From an uncultured Schlesneria sp. (lineage in GTDB: Bacteria; Planctomycetota; Planctomycetia; Planctomycetales; Planctomycetaceae), in assembly GCA_903904835.1 (NCBI GenBank), contig CAIVEI010000056.1:55528-119527 (forward strand): a DNA stretch of 64,000 nt, given 5' to 3'. The notes below the pieces were generated by a model that made no database searches, was not told where the DNA came from, and saw nothing but the letters and a program-made list of their open reading frames with translations. A program made the translations under genes and the position numbers. This document shows positions 46,909 through 56,569 of this stretch, piece by piece (positions within the stretch are counted from its first letter, which is position 1; the number at the start of each line of letters is the position of its first letter).

Positions 46909-47475
46909 GTAGCATGGGCTTCAGCCCGTGCGCCCCAGGAATTGGCAATTCATAGAATCTCAATACGAAGGCACGATACGATTCTTCGAAGGGTCTCACT
47001 CAAAGACTCGAAGACTTGCACGGGCTAAAGCCCATGCTACGAGGCCGGTCGGATGACCATGTCGAATTTCAAGAGAATTGTGAACTCGACATCGTTGTGC
47101 ATCGGACTTGATTCGTCGCCCATTAGCCACGATCAGATCCTATTAGGTGCGCCCGCGATTCGATAGCATGTCGTGAAGCGTCCACAAGGAAACTCCATTT
47201 CACAAGAGAGCGCACCATGACCCGTCTGACCCTTGCCGGTTGCCTGATGGCAGTTTGTCTGTTCGTTTCCAGCTTGACCGCTCAGGAAAAACCTGCGGAC
47301 AACCCCGCAGCCAGGAAACTCGACCGTGACATCCCGAGGCACAAGGAATTCCTCAAACGAATTGAGCAAAACCAGGGGGTGGGCGATGTCATCTTTCTGG
47401 GCGATTCCATCACGAACGGTTGGGAAGGTCAAAAAGCCTGGCAGGAGTACTTCGGTCCGTTCAAACCGGTGAACC
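46909..47475. repeat. Segmental duplication, copy A
   Basis: About 570 bp that recur at 52791-53364 in the same orientation. The copy starts with the 23 bp element GTAGCATGGGCTTCAGCCCG.. (46909-46931), has its inverted copy at 47018-47040, a conserved 170 bp non-coding part and the first 85 codons of the SGNH hydrolase gene. Differences between copies are scattered point changes plus a small insertion in copy B, so the duplication is not recent. Confidence 0.88.
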
Positions 47476-48062
47476 TCGGTATCGGCGGCGACCAGACAGG
47501 TCACGTTCTCTGGCGCATTACCGAGGGTCATGAACTGGACAACCTCAAGCCAAAGGCGGCGGTCATTATGATCGGCACCAACAACATTGGTGGTCATACC
47601 GCCCCGCAGATCGCCGGCGGGATCGCGGAGATCATCGAGGAACTGAAGCGTCAAAAGCCGGGCATTAAGGTTCTGCTGCTGGGTGTCTTCCCTCGTGGTG
47701 GCTCAAGCGATGCCGAGCGGAGCCTGGAACAGATCGCCGAGGGGATCAAGCCGATCAACGAGGAACTGAAAAAGGACAAGCCGGATCTCAAAGTCCTGAA
47801 CGCTGCGATCCGGAAATTGGAACAAAATCGGGGAACGATTCCGGCCGCACAACTGAACAAGAGGGTTGCCGAGATCAATGCCATTATCGCGAAACTGGAC
47901 GACGGCAAGACAGTGTTCTACAAGGACATCGGCCATCAGTTCCTCGACCAGAACGGAGGCCTGTCAGGCGAAATCATGCCGGACTACCTGCACCTGAGCG
48001 GCAAAGGCTACGAAATCTGGGGCAAGGCCATCAAAACCGATCTTGAAAAGCTCACCAGGTAG
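47217..48062 (+). CDS. Secreted SGNH/GDSL hydrolase (PAF-acetylhydrolase-like)
   Basis: 281 aa with signal peptide (LTLAGCLMAVCLFVSSLTA). SGNH-family blocks: block I FLGDSITNGWEG with the nucleophile Ser (about S64), block II LGIGGDQTGHVLWR, block III IGTNNIGGH with Asn, and block V DYLHLSGKGYEIW with the Asp-His pair. Closest type is the GDSL lipases similar to platelet-activating factor acetylhydrolase, common in planctomycetes as carbohydrate esterases. Residues 170-225 add a charged helical insert (NEELKKDKPDLKVLN, EQNRGTIPAAQLN). Start ATG 47217 after GAGAG. A hairpin follows the stop. Confidence 0.92.
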   Translation: MTRLTLAGCLMAVCLFVSSLTAQEKPADNPAARKLDRDIPRHKEFLKRIEQNQGVGDVIFLGDSITNGWEGQKAWQEYFGPFKPVNLGIGGDQTGHVLWRITEGHELDNLKPKAAVIMIGTNNIGGHTAPQIAGGIAEIIEELKRQKPGIKVLLLGVFPRGGSSDAERSLEQIAEGIKPINEELKKDKPDLKVLNAAIRKLEQNRGTIPAAQLNKRVAEINAIIAKLDDGKTVFYKDIGHQFLDQNGGLSGEIMPDYLHLSGKGYEIWGKAIKTDLEKLTR

Positions 48063-48081
48063 GTCAAGGTCCCCAAGTCTG

Positions 48082-48110
48082 GACCAGTCCGCCGTGCAGG
48101 CGGACTGGTC
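48082..48110 (+). terminator. Hairpin after the SGNH hydrolase gene
   Basis: Perfect 12 bp stem GACCAGTCCGCC / GGCGGACTGGTC with a five-base loop, 20 bp past the stop. Followed by GTTGGTT rather than a clean T-run, so a probable but not certain terminator. The remaining 48111-48470 shows no gene. Confidence 0.65.
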
Positions 48111-48470
48111 GTTGGTTCAACGTGGGTTCGACACGGTATTGATGCAATCGAAGACACATCGTAAGGTGAAAATGCTCAATCCAAGACAGAGCACAGTCAC
48201 GAGACGATTTTCAAATGACGCGTGCTGCGAAGCGCAGGACATCAAGGTTATTCCTACTTCCAAATTGCCGCAGTGACTGAGGTTTCGTCGGACCAACGCA
48301 AGCAAGAGTCACTTGGATCATCTACGCGCACAACGGGCTCCTGCGCCAAGTCGTACCGATGTCGGAGATGGAACCTCAACGAGTTCTTGCTAAGCTGCTA
48401 TGGCATTTCACTGCTTGGATAATCGCCGGTTCTGGTCCGCCGAATCACTTCCTGCATTGTCATAGGCCAC

Positions 48471-51400
48471 ATGATGCCGCATGCTGAATTTGATGTCTTT
48501 CTTTCGCACAACAGCGCGGACAAGCCTGACGTGCTGAAGCTTGCTACTAAACTCAGGGACCTCGGTCTGATTCCGTGGGTCGATGCATGGCATCTGGTGG
48601 CAGGGGAACCGTGGTTGCCCGCGATCGAGCGGGCGCTAGACAACAGTGATTGCTGTGCGGTCGTTATTGGACCGAACGGCATGGGGAACGTGCACGAAGA
48701 CGAAATGTGGGTGGCACTGCAGCGCGGTATCGAATCCAAACGATCAGACCGACGCTTCCGGATCATCCCCATCCTGCTACCCCAGTCCTCTCGCGGCGAC
48801 CGCGAGAAGCTGCCGAGCTTTCTGAAGACGAACACATGGGTCGAGTTTCCTGGATCAATCGACGACCCCGTGTCGCTTGATAAGCTGGTCAAAGCGATCC
48901 GAGGCCAGGCCCCTGGCGTCGGAGTCACGTTGGTCGCTGGAGAATGCCCTTATCGTGGTCTGGCCTACTTTGATATTCAGCACACAAAACTGTTCTTAGG
49001 CCGCGAAGGCCTCACCGACTGGTTGCTCAGCCGGCTGAAGGGAACAGCGACGAAATTGGGTCCAACTCGCTTTCTCGCGATCGTCGGGGCCTCGGGAAGC
49101 GGGAAGTCTTCGTTGGCACGCGCGGGGGTGTTGGCCAAGCTGAAGGCCGGCGAACTGGCCGGCAGCGAGAACTGGCCGCTCGTGATTTGTCGGCCAGAGT
49201 GTCGGCCACTGGAGAGTCTGGCGACGGCGCTCGCAGGTCTCGAATCCGACAAACTCGGTCCGATCGACCGATCGGAAAAGATCACAAGGCTCATTCCGTC
49301 ACTCCTGGAATCTCCCGCAAGATTGCACTGTGTTGTTCAGGCTACGATGCCCGCAAACGATCCCGACTGGCGGCTGGTCGTCTTCGTGGACCAGTTCGAA
49401 GAATTGTTTACGCTCAACGTACCCGATCCGCACGACGCCCGATCCGTCGCGCCTCGCTCCGCACTCAGCGCGGATCGCGTGGCTTTCATCCGAAATCTGC
49501 TGCACGCATCGACGATCCAGCATGGACGAACGATTGTCATTCTCACCATGCGGGCAGATTTTTATGAAAAATGCGAGGCCCTGCCCGAACTGGCGGACGC
49601 CGTGTCGAGCAATCAGCAATTTGTGGGACCAATGATCGCCGATGAACTACGCCGTTCCATCGAGACTCCGGCTCAACTTTGCGGCAGTGATATTGAACCG
49701 GGGCTGGTCGATCTGCTGGTTCGTGAAGTCGCCGATCAGCCAGGGGCGTTGCCACTGCTGCAATATGCATTGGCCGAGCTGTGGAACAGGACTCGTGAAT
49801 CGGGTCAAAGCAAGCTGACGACGGAGGCGTACCGCGAGCTGGGTGGCTGGGAAGGGGCATTGAGTCGGCGGGCCGATGACGTCCTGGCCGAGTTCAAAAA
49901 TACGCCGCAGGAGAAACGTTGCCGGGAATTATTCCTGAGACTGGTGCAGCCGGGCGAGGGGAGGGAAGCCACCAAACGCCTGGTTCGCTGGGACGAACTG
50001 AAACTTGCCAACGCTAATGACGCCGCAGACCTTGAACAGATTGTGAGGAAACTGGCCGATCGTCGCCTGATCACAACCGGCGGTGAAATCGAATCGGGCC
50101 AGGCGCTCTCGGGTGACGCGACGATCGAAGTCGTTCACGAGGCGTTAATTCGCGGTTGGGACCAACTGCGAAAATGGCTTGAGGCGGACCGTGCTGATTT
50201 GCGGATACACCGTCAATTGACCGAAGCCGCCAACGAGTGGGCCAAAAGCAACCCGGAAGTAAGAATGCGTGACGTTTCCTTGCTCTATACGGGGTCAAAG
50301 TTGGCGGCGGCAAGTAAATTGTCCCAAAGCGGAAGCATGAGGCTCAACGACCTGGAAAACCAATTTGTCGACGCGAGCACACAAGCGGTCCGATCGAAAA
50401 AACGACGCACAATGCTCGGTTGGGTGGCAACCGTTGCGACTTTCATATTACTGGCAGCGGTGGGCACGATCGCAGCGATCGATCTACGAAACGAAGCCGT
50501 GGCGATGAAAGAAACTCAGACCATTGTCGAAAGCCTGGAAAGTGCCGAACCGGCAGCGGTGCCGAAGATCATCAAGGACCTCGAGAAGAATCCCGAGTTG
50601 GCAGCAACGTCTCTGAAAAAGCTACTCTCGCAGGAAGCCAGAACAATCGATGAAAAACGTCAGCAGCTCCATGCCCGGCTGGCCATGGTTTCACATGACA
50701 AAACGCTGGTCGAACCGCTGATGGAAGAACTTCTCACGAACAAGGTTGACTACATCGGTCCGATCCGTCAGCAGTTGCGTCCCTACGCCGATCAACTGAA
50801 AGAAAAATTGTGGGCCATCCTGCGCGACAAGAATCAGGAGGCAAAACGCCGCTTTCATGCGGCGGCGGCTCTGGCGGATTATGTTCCCGCTTCGGATGCC
50901 GCGTCGTGGACGGAACAGGACCTGAAGTTCGTCGCCGAGAAACTTGTTTCGGCCAACCCGGAAAACCAGCCGCTGCTGCGCCAGAATCTGCGACCAATCC
51001 GTGAGCGATTGCTGGCAGATTTCGAACGGATTTTCAGCAATCCAGCAAGTACCGACGCTCAGCGGCTGAGCGCGGCGAATGTGTTTGCTGACTACAGCAG
51101 TAACGATCTCCCGAAGTTGACTCAATTGCTGACGCTCGCGACGCCGGAACAGTACAACATTTTGTACCCCATCGTTGCGGCCAGTCCCCCACCCAGTACT
51201 GTCGAGGATCTGAGCAAAATCGCTGCGACATTGCCGCCGGCTGACCTCGGATCGGTCGAACGCATTGCGTTCGGTCAACGCCGAGCCAACGCGGCGGTGA
51301 CGCTGTCAAGACTGGGGGAACTTGAGAAAGTCTTACCAGTATTCGAAATGACGGACGATCCCGAAGCGTTGACGCAATTCATCTTCCGCTGCCGTGAACG

Positions 51401-52619
51401 AGACGTCAGCACAGAGACCCTGCTGGACTGCCTGCGACGGGTCGTCGACGCTCCGCTCGATCGTTATCCAAAAAACGCACGGTACGCCCTGCTGTTAGCT
51501 TTAGGCGAATTTGAGCTCAATGAGATCCCGCCATCGCGGCGTGAAAAACTGCTGACTCAACTTGCCACGTGGTATCGCAATGATCCGAGTTCGGGTGTCC
51601 ACGGTGCGGCAGGTTGGCTGTTGCGTCAGTGGGGCCAGTCCGACATCGCGCGACAGGTCGATCAAACCGAAATGCCATTCACGTCCGACCGCGAATGGTT
51701 CACACTGGCTATTACGGTGCAACCGAAGGCCGCAAGCGAAGAGGCAAAACCGGAGCCGCCGCGAGAACGACTGGCAACGAAAACCTTTTATTACACGTTT
51801 ATCGTATTTCCAGCGGGCGATTATGAGATCGGGTCGGTCGACGATGAATCGGACCGGTTCAAGTTTGAGGTTCGGCATTCCGTGAAATTGACTGACCGTT
51901 TCGCTCTTCTGGATCGCGAGATCACGTTTGAGGAGCTGATTGCGTATATGCCGCACTATGAAATTCCAATCCAGAAACACGATGCGAAACCTTCGGACGC
52001 TGGATTCGGCATGAGCTGGTACGATTCGGTCGGGTTTTGTCGGTGGCTGGGTCAGCAGTCTGGCTTGTCGGAAGCAGACCAGTCGTACGCGGACCCGGAA
52101 GAGTTGGACAACAAAAAATATCCGCGCGAACCGAATGCCGATTACAACTGGGCCCCGCACAATTGGCCGTTGGACATGGGGCGGCGTGGATTTCGCCTGC
52201 CGATGGAATCGGAATGGGAGGTGGCCAGCCGTACGGGAGCGAGGACAGCTTTCGGGTTTGGAGGCGATTACAGATTTCTGCGGCGATTTGACTGGTTTCG
52301 GGAGAACGGCGGAAAGCATGTCCATCCGCCGAGGGAATTGCGCCCCAACATTCGTGGATTGTTTGACTTACATGGCAATTTGTGTGAGTGGACACACAAT
52401 TGGTACCAGGAATATGGTACTGAGGCGAACGTTGATGGGCTCGGTGACTTCAATGGCGCGCTCCGCGAGTTTCGTGGTGGCAGTTGGAGCACAGACCCGG
52501 CGTTTTGCCGGTCGGCGCTCCGCAACAGAGACGTACCGACGTACCGCGCGGACTACATCGGCCTTCGCCTTGCCCTGAGTCTGTCTGGAGTTTCGCCGGA
52601 GGCGGATGTTAAGAAATAA
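48471..52619 (+). CDS. TIR - nSTAND NTPase - TM - helical repeats - FGE-fold immune receptor-like protein
   Basis: 1382 aa. Residues 5-145: TIR_2 domain (FDVFLSHNSADKPDV, WVDAWHLVAGEPW, VVIGPNGMGNVHEDEM with a candidate catalytic Glu), a fold that in bacterial defence often degrades NAD. About 158-620: STAND NTPase (nSTAND1 type) with P-loop VGASGSGKSSLARAG (about 205-219), Walker B VVFVDQFEELF (303-313), RADFYEKC, the QPGALPLLQYALAELW block and the VVHEALIRGW winged-helix motif. About 648-670: one membrane helix. 675-1090: alpha-helical HEAT-like region. About 1103-1375: formylglycine-generating-enzyme/C-type-lectin fold (GMSWYDSVGFCRWLG, FRLPMESEWEVASR, DLHGNLCEWTHNWY, FRGGSWSTDPAFCRSA, IGLRLAL). 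One of the two catalytic Cys of true FGE is missing, so this end probably binds a ligand. Start ATG 48471 or 48474. Confidence 0.88.
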   Translation: MMPHAEFDVFLSHNSADKPDVLKLATKLRDLGLIPWVDAWHLVAGEPWLPAIERALDNSDCCAVVIGPNGMGNVHEDEMWVALQRGIESKRSDRRFRIIPILLPQSSRGDREKLPSFLKTNTWVEFPGSIDDPVSLDKLVKAIRGQAPGVGVTLVAGECPYRGLAYFDIQHTKLFLGREGLTDWLLSRLKGTATKLGPTRFLAIVGASGSGKSSLARAGVLAKLKAGELAGSENWPLVICRPECRPLESLATALAGLESDKLGPIDRSEKITRLIPSLLESPARLHCVVQATMPANDPDWRLVVFVDQFEELFTLNVPDPHDARSVAPRSALSADRVAFIRNLLHASTIQHGRTIVILTMRADFYEKCEALPELADAVSSNQQFVGPMIADELRRSIETPAQLCGSDIEPGLVDLLVREVADQPGALPLLQYALAELWNRTRESGQSKLTTEAYRELGGWEGALSRRADDVLAEFKNTPQEKRCRELFLRLVQPGEGREATKRLVRWDELKLANANDAADLEQIVRKLADRRLITTGGEIESGQALSGDATIEVVHEALIRGWDQLRKWLEADRADLRIHRQLTEAANEWAKSNPEVRMRDVSLLYTGSKLAAASKLSQSGSMRLNDLENQFVDASTQAVRSKKRRTMLGWVATVATFILLAAVGTIAAIDLRNEAVAMKETQTIVESLESAEPAAVPKIIKDLEKNPELAATSLKKLLSQEARTIDEKRQQLHARLAMVSHDKTLVEPLMEELLTNKVDYIGPIRQQLRPYADQLKEKLWAILRDKNQEAKRRFHAAAALADYVPASDAASWTEQDLKFVAEKLVSANPENQPLLRQNLRPIRERLLADFERIFSNPASTDAQRLSAANVFADYSSNDLPKLTQLLTLATPEQYNILYPIVAASPPPSTVEDLSKIAATLPPADLGSVERIAFGQRRANAAVTLSRLGELEKVLPVFEMTDDPEALTQFIFRCRERDVSTETLLDCLRRVVDAPLDRYPKNARYALLLALGEFELNEIPPSRREKLLTQLATWYRNDPSSGVHGAAGWLLRQWGQSDIARQVDQTEMPFTSDREWFTLAITVQPKAASEEAKPEPPRERLATKTFYYTFIVFPAGDYEIGSVDDESDRFKFEVRHSVKLTDRFALLDREITFEELIAYMPHYEIPIQKHDAKPSDAGFGMSWYDSVGFCRWLGQQSGLSEADQSYADPEELDNKKYPREPNADYNWAPHNWPLDMGRRGFRLPMESEWEVASRTGARTAFGFGGDYRFLRRFDWFRENGGKHVHPPRELRPNIRGLFDLHGNLCEWTHNWYQEYGTEANVDGLGDFNGALREFRGGSWSTDPAFCRSALRNRDVPTYRADYIGLRLALSLSGVSPEADVKK

Positions 52620-52632
52620 GCGAAGCCTCTCC

Positions 52633-52813
52633 GTAGCATGGGCTTCAGCCCGTGCAACGTAGCGGCGGCTTCCAGCCGCCGATCTCTTCAGAAACCCTTC
52701 TTAGCCTGTTTTGAACACGCTTCGGATGTCGCAACGAAAGTGCTCTGCGAGTCCCTAAAACCTTGCGCGTCGGCTGGAAGCCTCCGCTACGTAGCATGGG
52801 CTTCAGCCCGTGC
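52633..52813. repeat. Cluster of short palindromic elements after the TIR-STAND gene
   Basis: Two copies of the 23 bp element GTAGCATGGGCTTCAGCCCG.. (52633-52655 and 52791-52813), with a related pair built on GGCGGCTTCCAGCCGCC (near 52661) and its partial inverse GGCTGGAAGCC (near 52771). Inverted copies of the first element are at 52898-52920 and 47018-47040. Probably mobile or recombinogenic repeats. Confidence 0.8.
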
Positions 52814-53364
52814 GACCCAAGAATTGCCCTTCAATGACTCTCAATACCTAGGCACGATACATTCTTCGAAGGATTTCACCCAACGACACGATGACTCGCA
52901 CGGGCTAAAGCCCATGCTACGAGGCCGGTCGGATGACCGTATCGAATTTCAAGAGAATGGTGAACTCGACATCGTTGTGCATCGGACTTGATTCGTCGCT
53001 TATTAGCCATCAAAACAGCCCTCATCAGATCCTATTAGGCGCGCATACGATTCGATAGTATGTCGTGAACCGTCCATAAGAAAACTCCATGACACACGAG
53101 AGCGCACCATGTCCCGTCTGACCCTTGCCGGTTGCCTGATGGCAGTTTGTCTGTTCGTTCCCAGCCTGACCGCTCAAGAAAAACCTGCGGACAACCCCGC
53201 AGTCAGGAAACTCGACCGCGACACCCCGAGGCACAAGGAATTCCTCAAACGAATTGAGCAAACTCAGGGAGTAGGCGATGTCGTCTTTCTGGGCGATTCC
53301 ATCACCAACGGTTGGGAAGGTCAAAAAACCTGGCAGGAGTATTTCGGTGAGTTCAAGCCGGTGA
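52791..53364. repeat. Segmental duplication, copy B
   Basis: Direct copy of 46909-47475. Contains the same 23 bp palindromic elements, the GAGGCCGGTCGGATGACC stretch and the start of the SGNH hydrolase gene. Similarity ends at about 53364 inside the gene. With copy A it brackets the TIR-STAND gene. Confidence 0.88.
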
Positions 53365-53453
53365 GCTGCCGTGAGGAATATTTGGCCTACGTATCCGCAC
53401 TGGACCGATACGCCGAGGTCATCTGCAACGTAACGGACGGAGCATCGGACTAG
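53109..53453 (+). pseudogene. Truncated SGNH hydrolase copy
   Basis: 114 codons. The first 85 are nearly identical to the hydrolase at 47217 (signal peptide, EKPADNPAVRKLDRDTPRH, FLGDSITNGWEGQKTWQEYF). After FKPVS the sequence is unrelated (CREEYLAYVSALDRYAEV) and ends after 29 codons. It lacks blocks II, III and V including the catalytic Asp-His, so it cannot be an active esterase. Confidence 0.88.
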
Positions 53454-53738
53454 CCGACTGAACGCAATTCGGCTAGCCCTGATCACTGCGTCGGTCACAT
53501 CGACCGACGCACGCAAGGTGTGGAGTACGAGTGTTTGGAAAAGGAAACCCGGTTGCACGCCAGGCGACAATAACGGCGTGAGGACGAGTGAAACGATGTG
53601 TGCCGCCCGGTATCAAAAGGTACGTTGAAAAACTGCCAGATCATTGCCGATCGAGGTGCGTCATTTGGTTTCTGCGTGCAGGGAAGCGGACCTAGTTCCA
53701 ATCAACTTCCCCGCCATTCTTCCGACGATTCAGCCATC

Positions 53739-53919
53739 ATGAAAACCGAGACAGCACACAATTGAAGAGGAATTTGCGCCCGTCACACGCGCGTTCCTGA
53801 CTGGCCGCCCGTGTCCTGCGGATATTGATGCCCGTTTCACGGAACGTGTAGTGGAAAACAGAGATCGCATTTTCCGCGAGTTCGGCGAACTCGAAATCGC
53901 TGGACCTTGTCTCCGTTAA
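53739..53919 (+). pseudogene. Possible broken antitoxin-like gene
   Basis: ATG 53739 reads MKTETAHN then stops; one base over, the frame TIEEEFAPVTRAFLTGRP continues as DIDARFTERVVENRDRIF and REFGELEIAGPCLR to TAA 53919. The pattern (short, GRP..D...R..ER....R..I....G..DI) resembles small antitoxin-like proteins seen in planctomycetes and cyanobacteria, but I cannot name the family. A one-base frameshift near 53758-53762 would explain it. The rest of 53454-54206 shows no intact gene, only palindromes built on GACGCTAGCAGCGTC near 54049-54090. Confidence 0.3.
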
Positions 53920-54206
53920 TCTCGTGAAACTGGTTCTCGATGCCCGCTTCTGATGAGTGCTTCATTGCATCACCCGTGTGGTAGGTGGCTTTCGTTCAGA
54001 TTTCGTGATGACGTCTGTGTAAGGTTGCGTTGCTGTGTCTCTTAACCTTGCCGACGCTAGCAGCGTCGGCCACGTGGGCGACGCTGCCAGCGTCGGAATG
54101 AATTGCCGGTTGCATTCCAACCTGGCTTGGGACCTGTTGCGATAAATCGCTCAACCTTGCCGTTCCATTAATCACTTGCGGTCGTGGATTCGAGCCCGGT
54201 TCTTCG

Positions 54207-54441
54207 TCCCCTTCGGGACGCCCGATAATAGCCCACCGTTTCAACGGTGGGGGTGCATGGCAGATCGAAAAATCGAGTCCCGACAGGGACGACAGATTCT
54301 GAACGCTGAACACAAAAAGACACTTGTAAAACTACGGTTTTGAACGAATGATCTTTCGCCCCCGGGGGGGGGCTTGGCGTGCGATATTACCGAAACCCCA
54401 CCGATAAATCGGTGGCCTATTATCGGGTGTCCGCAAGGGAC
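54207..54441. repeat. Large inverted repeat (46 bp arms)
   Basis: Arms 54207-54252 and 54396-54441 are inverted copies; each holds CGATAATAG(G/C)CCACCG, an internal CCACCG..CGGTGG hairpin and a GTCCC end. The 140 bp between contains a run of nine G (54364-54372) and no gene. Looks like a small non-autonomous element inserted just upstream of a gene fragment. Confidence 0.8.
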
Positions 54442-54503
54442 AAAAAATAAGAATTGAAAAAGAGACCGAATTAGAATACCTCGCTTCTCTATCCACCAAA
54501 TAA

Positions 54504-54767
<264 letters not shown>

Positions 54768-54870
54768 GGCCAGATACGCTGGAGGCGATGTAAAGGAGAG
54801 CGACCTGATCTGGGAGTTTTTTCAGAAGTATTCGCTAAAATGATTGAATCAGATTGTGGAGGATTTCACG

Positions 54871-55728
54871 ATGCGTTACGGAATGTTTCTGGGGGTGATC
54901 GGGTGTCTGGTCATCACGACGGCCGCGAGTGCCGTGGAACCGGTCGCAGTTCAGTACGGCAAAGACCCGAAGCAATCACTCAACGTCTACCTCCCTGCGG
55001 CAGAAGCAAAAGGTCCCGAGCCGGTCGTGATTTGGGTTCATGGTGGAGGATGGCGGAACGGGGACAAGGACAATCGAGGCGGGGTGAACTTGTGCCAGAC
55101 GTGGGCCAGGGCCGGATTCGTTGTGGTGGGGCTCGACTATCGGCTGACACCCGCCGTGGTTCACCCGGCTCATGTCGAAGACGTCGCGGCGGGAATCGCC
55201 TGGGTCCACAACAACATTGCCAAACATGGCGGCGATCCGAAGCGAGTGTTTCTTTTGGGGCATTCGGCGGGCGCTCATCTTGTTGCCCTGGTGGCGACCG
55301 CAACGAAATACCTGAAGGCCCATGATCTCGTACCGAAGTCGGCTCTGGCGGGCGTGATGGCGATTGACACGGCCAGCTATGACCTGACGACAACTCGCAC
55401 CCTGGCCGTGCGAAAGATGATTTCTGATGCATTCGGAGACGATGCGAAAACCCTTTACGACGCCTCCCCGCTGCAACATGCCCGGCAGAATCCCGATGAC
55501 TGCCCGCCATTCGTCATTGCGGCAGTCAAGCAGCGCCCCGAAGCAGTCAGTGAATCGAAGGCGCTCAACGCCGTTCTGCCCAAAAGCACACTCGTCCTGG
55601 TTGACTATCCCGGTAACAGTCAACTTGCGGCTCACGGTCTGATCGCGAAAGAACTCGCCGACCTCGACAAGGACTTGACCAGGCAACTCGTGAAGTTCGT
55701 CCAGGAGACTCCTGCAGCGGTGAAGTAA
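54871..55728 (+). CDS. Secreted alpha/beta hydrolase (carboxylesterase-like)
   Basis: 285 aa; ATG 54871 follows GGAGGA by eight bases. Signal peptide (MFLGVIGCLVITTAASA). Hormone-sensitive-lipase-like layout: oxyanion motif VIWVHGGGWRNGDKDN (about residue 52), GLDYRLTPAVVHPAHVED, nucleophile elbow FLLGHSAGAHLVALVA (about S133) and C-terminal LAAHGLIAKEL with the likely catalytic His. Planctomycetes carry many such exported esterases, often near sulfatases; none is adjacent here. The gene stands alone. Substrate unknown. Confidence 0.9.
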   Translation: MRYGMFLGVIGCLVITTAASAVEPVAVQYGKDPKQSLNVYLPAAEAKGPEPVVIWVHGGGWRNGDKDNRGGVNLCQTWARAGFVVVGLDYRLTPAVVHPAHVEDVAAGIAWVHNNIAKHGGDPKRVFLLGHSAGAHLVALVATATKYLKAHDLVPKSALAGVMAIDTASYDLTTTRTLAVRKMISDAFGDDAKTLYDASPLQHARQNPDDCPPFVIAAVKQRPEAVSESKALNAVLPKSTLVLVDYPGNSQLAAHGLIAKELADLDKDLTRQLVKFVQETPAAVK

Positions 55729-55852
55729 TCCGATTGCCGCGTCGGTGACATTTATTTCGAAGAGGGGATCATGGCGATACGGAACCCGACCGTGTTGTAA
55801 TCGCCTGGGCGCTCCGGCCCCTTGCTAATACTAACAGAAGCGAATGAAGAAA

Positions 55853-55903
55853 GGGGACAGGTCTATTATTGACGAGATTAATTGAAAGTAACTGGACCTG
55901 TCC
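55853..55903. repeat. Short inverted repeat (GGACAGGTC / GACCTGTCC)
   Basis: GGGGACAGGTC at 55853-55863 pairs with GACCTGTCC at 55895-55903 across about 31 bp. This end sequence is the one often seen in REP elements mobilised by REP-associated tyrosine transposases. The following 55904-56569 has C- and T-homopolymer runs (55914-55945) and no gene I can support. Confidence 0.65.
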
Positions 55904-56569
55904 TCGCTTGCCCCCCCTTGCCGCCCCCCCCTTTTTTTTGTTTTCCCCCGCGATCTCCGTTTCCCTCGCACTGACCAAACGCTCACATGGCCAAGCGTTG
56001 CCTTGGCGCCTTGGGGATACTGCACCACCTCAAACCTAAGAACCCCAAAATGAAAATGAAGGCAAGCTTCAATCGAATTAGCATTCGCCATAACACTCTT
56101 AAATTTAGTTCCTTGCGACCGAGTGCAGCCTTCTTGAACGAGTCAACTTTTGGCCGAAGTTCAGCAAATGCTGTGTCCCTATGCCTGTCCTGGCGGAACC
56201 GCTCCCTCAGGTCGTGGAAAGAGGGGGTGTATGTTTAGAGGGCATTATCGCTGCGGAGGCGGTTCAAAAAAAGGCAAAGTGGCTTCGCTGGTACGCATTT
56301 CGGTAGCAATTCGATGTCGTCATTCGACAGAGCATTGCGTAAATGCGAAAAACTTCAGCGAGCGTCATCCTATTCCTTAAATTCTCAACAGTGATTGTTT
56401 ATAAGTGTGATGCAATGACTGAGTGGCAAGTACCAGAATGCATGCGACAGGGACGTGGCCGAACTTTTCCTCACGAAAAGAACGTCGTGTGCTCTTTTTA
56501 AAGGGCGGAATCTATCGATTGCTCGGCTGCCGATGCGTTCCGGACTGTTGTCGTTATTAGGTAAGATTC

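Noticed and set aside
51501..52325. 274-codon minus-strand frame within the TIR-STAND gene
   Set aside because: Antisense to a well supported domain (FGE fold); no ribosome binding site or family motif.
53109..53453. Functional short GDSL protein
   Set aside because: Lacks the catalytic Asp-His block and diverges abruptly where the duplication ends, so treated as a pseudogene.
54840..55325. 161-codon frame overlapping the start of the esterase at 54871
   Set aside because: Different frame of the same region; the esterase frame has signal peptide, ribosome binding site and catalytic motifs.
55904..56569. Small ORFs such as 56150-56380
   Set aside because: No ribosome binding site or coherent protein; low-complexity and homopolymer context.
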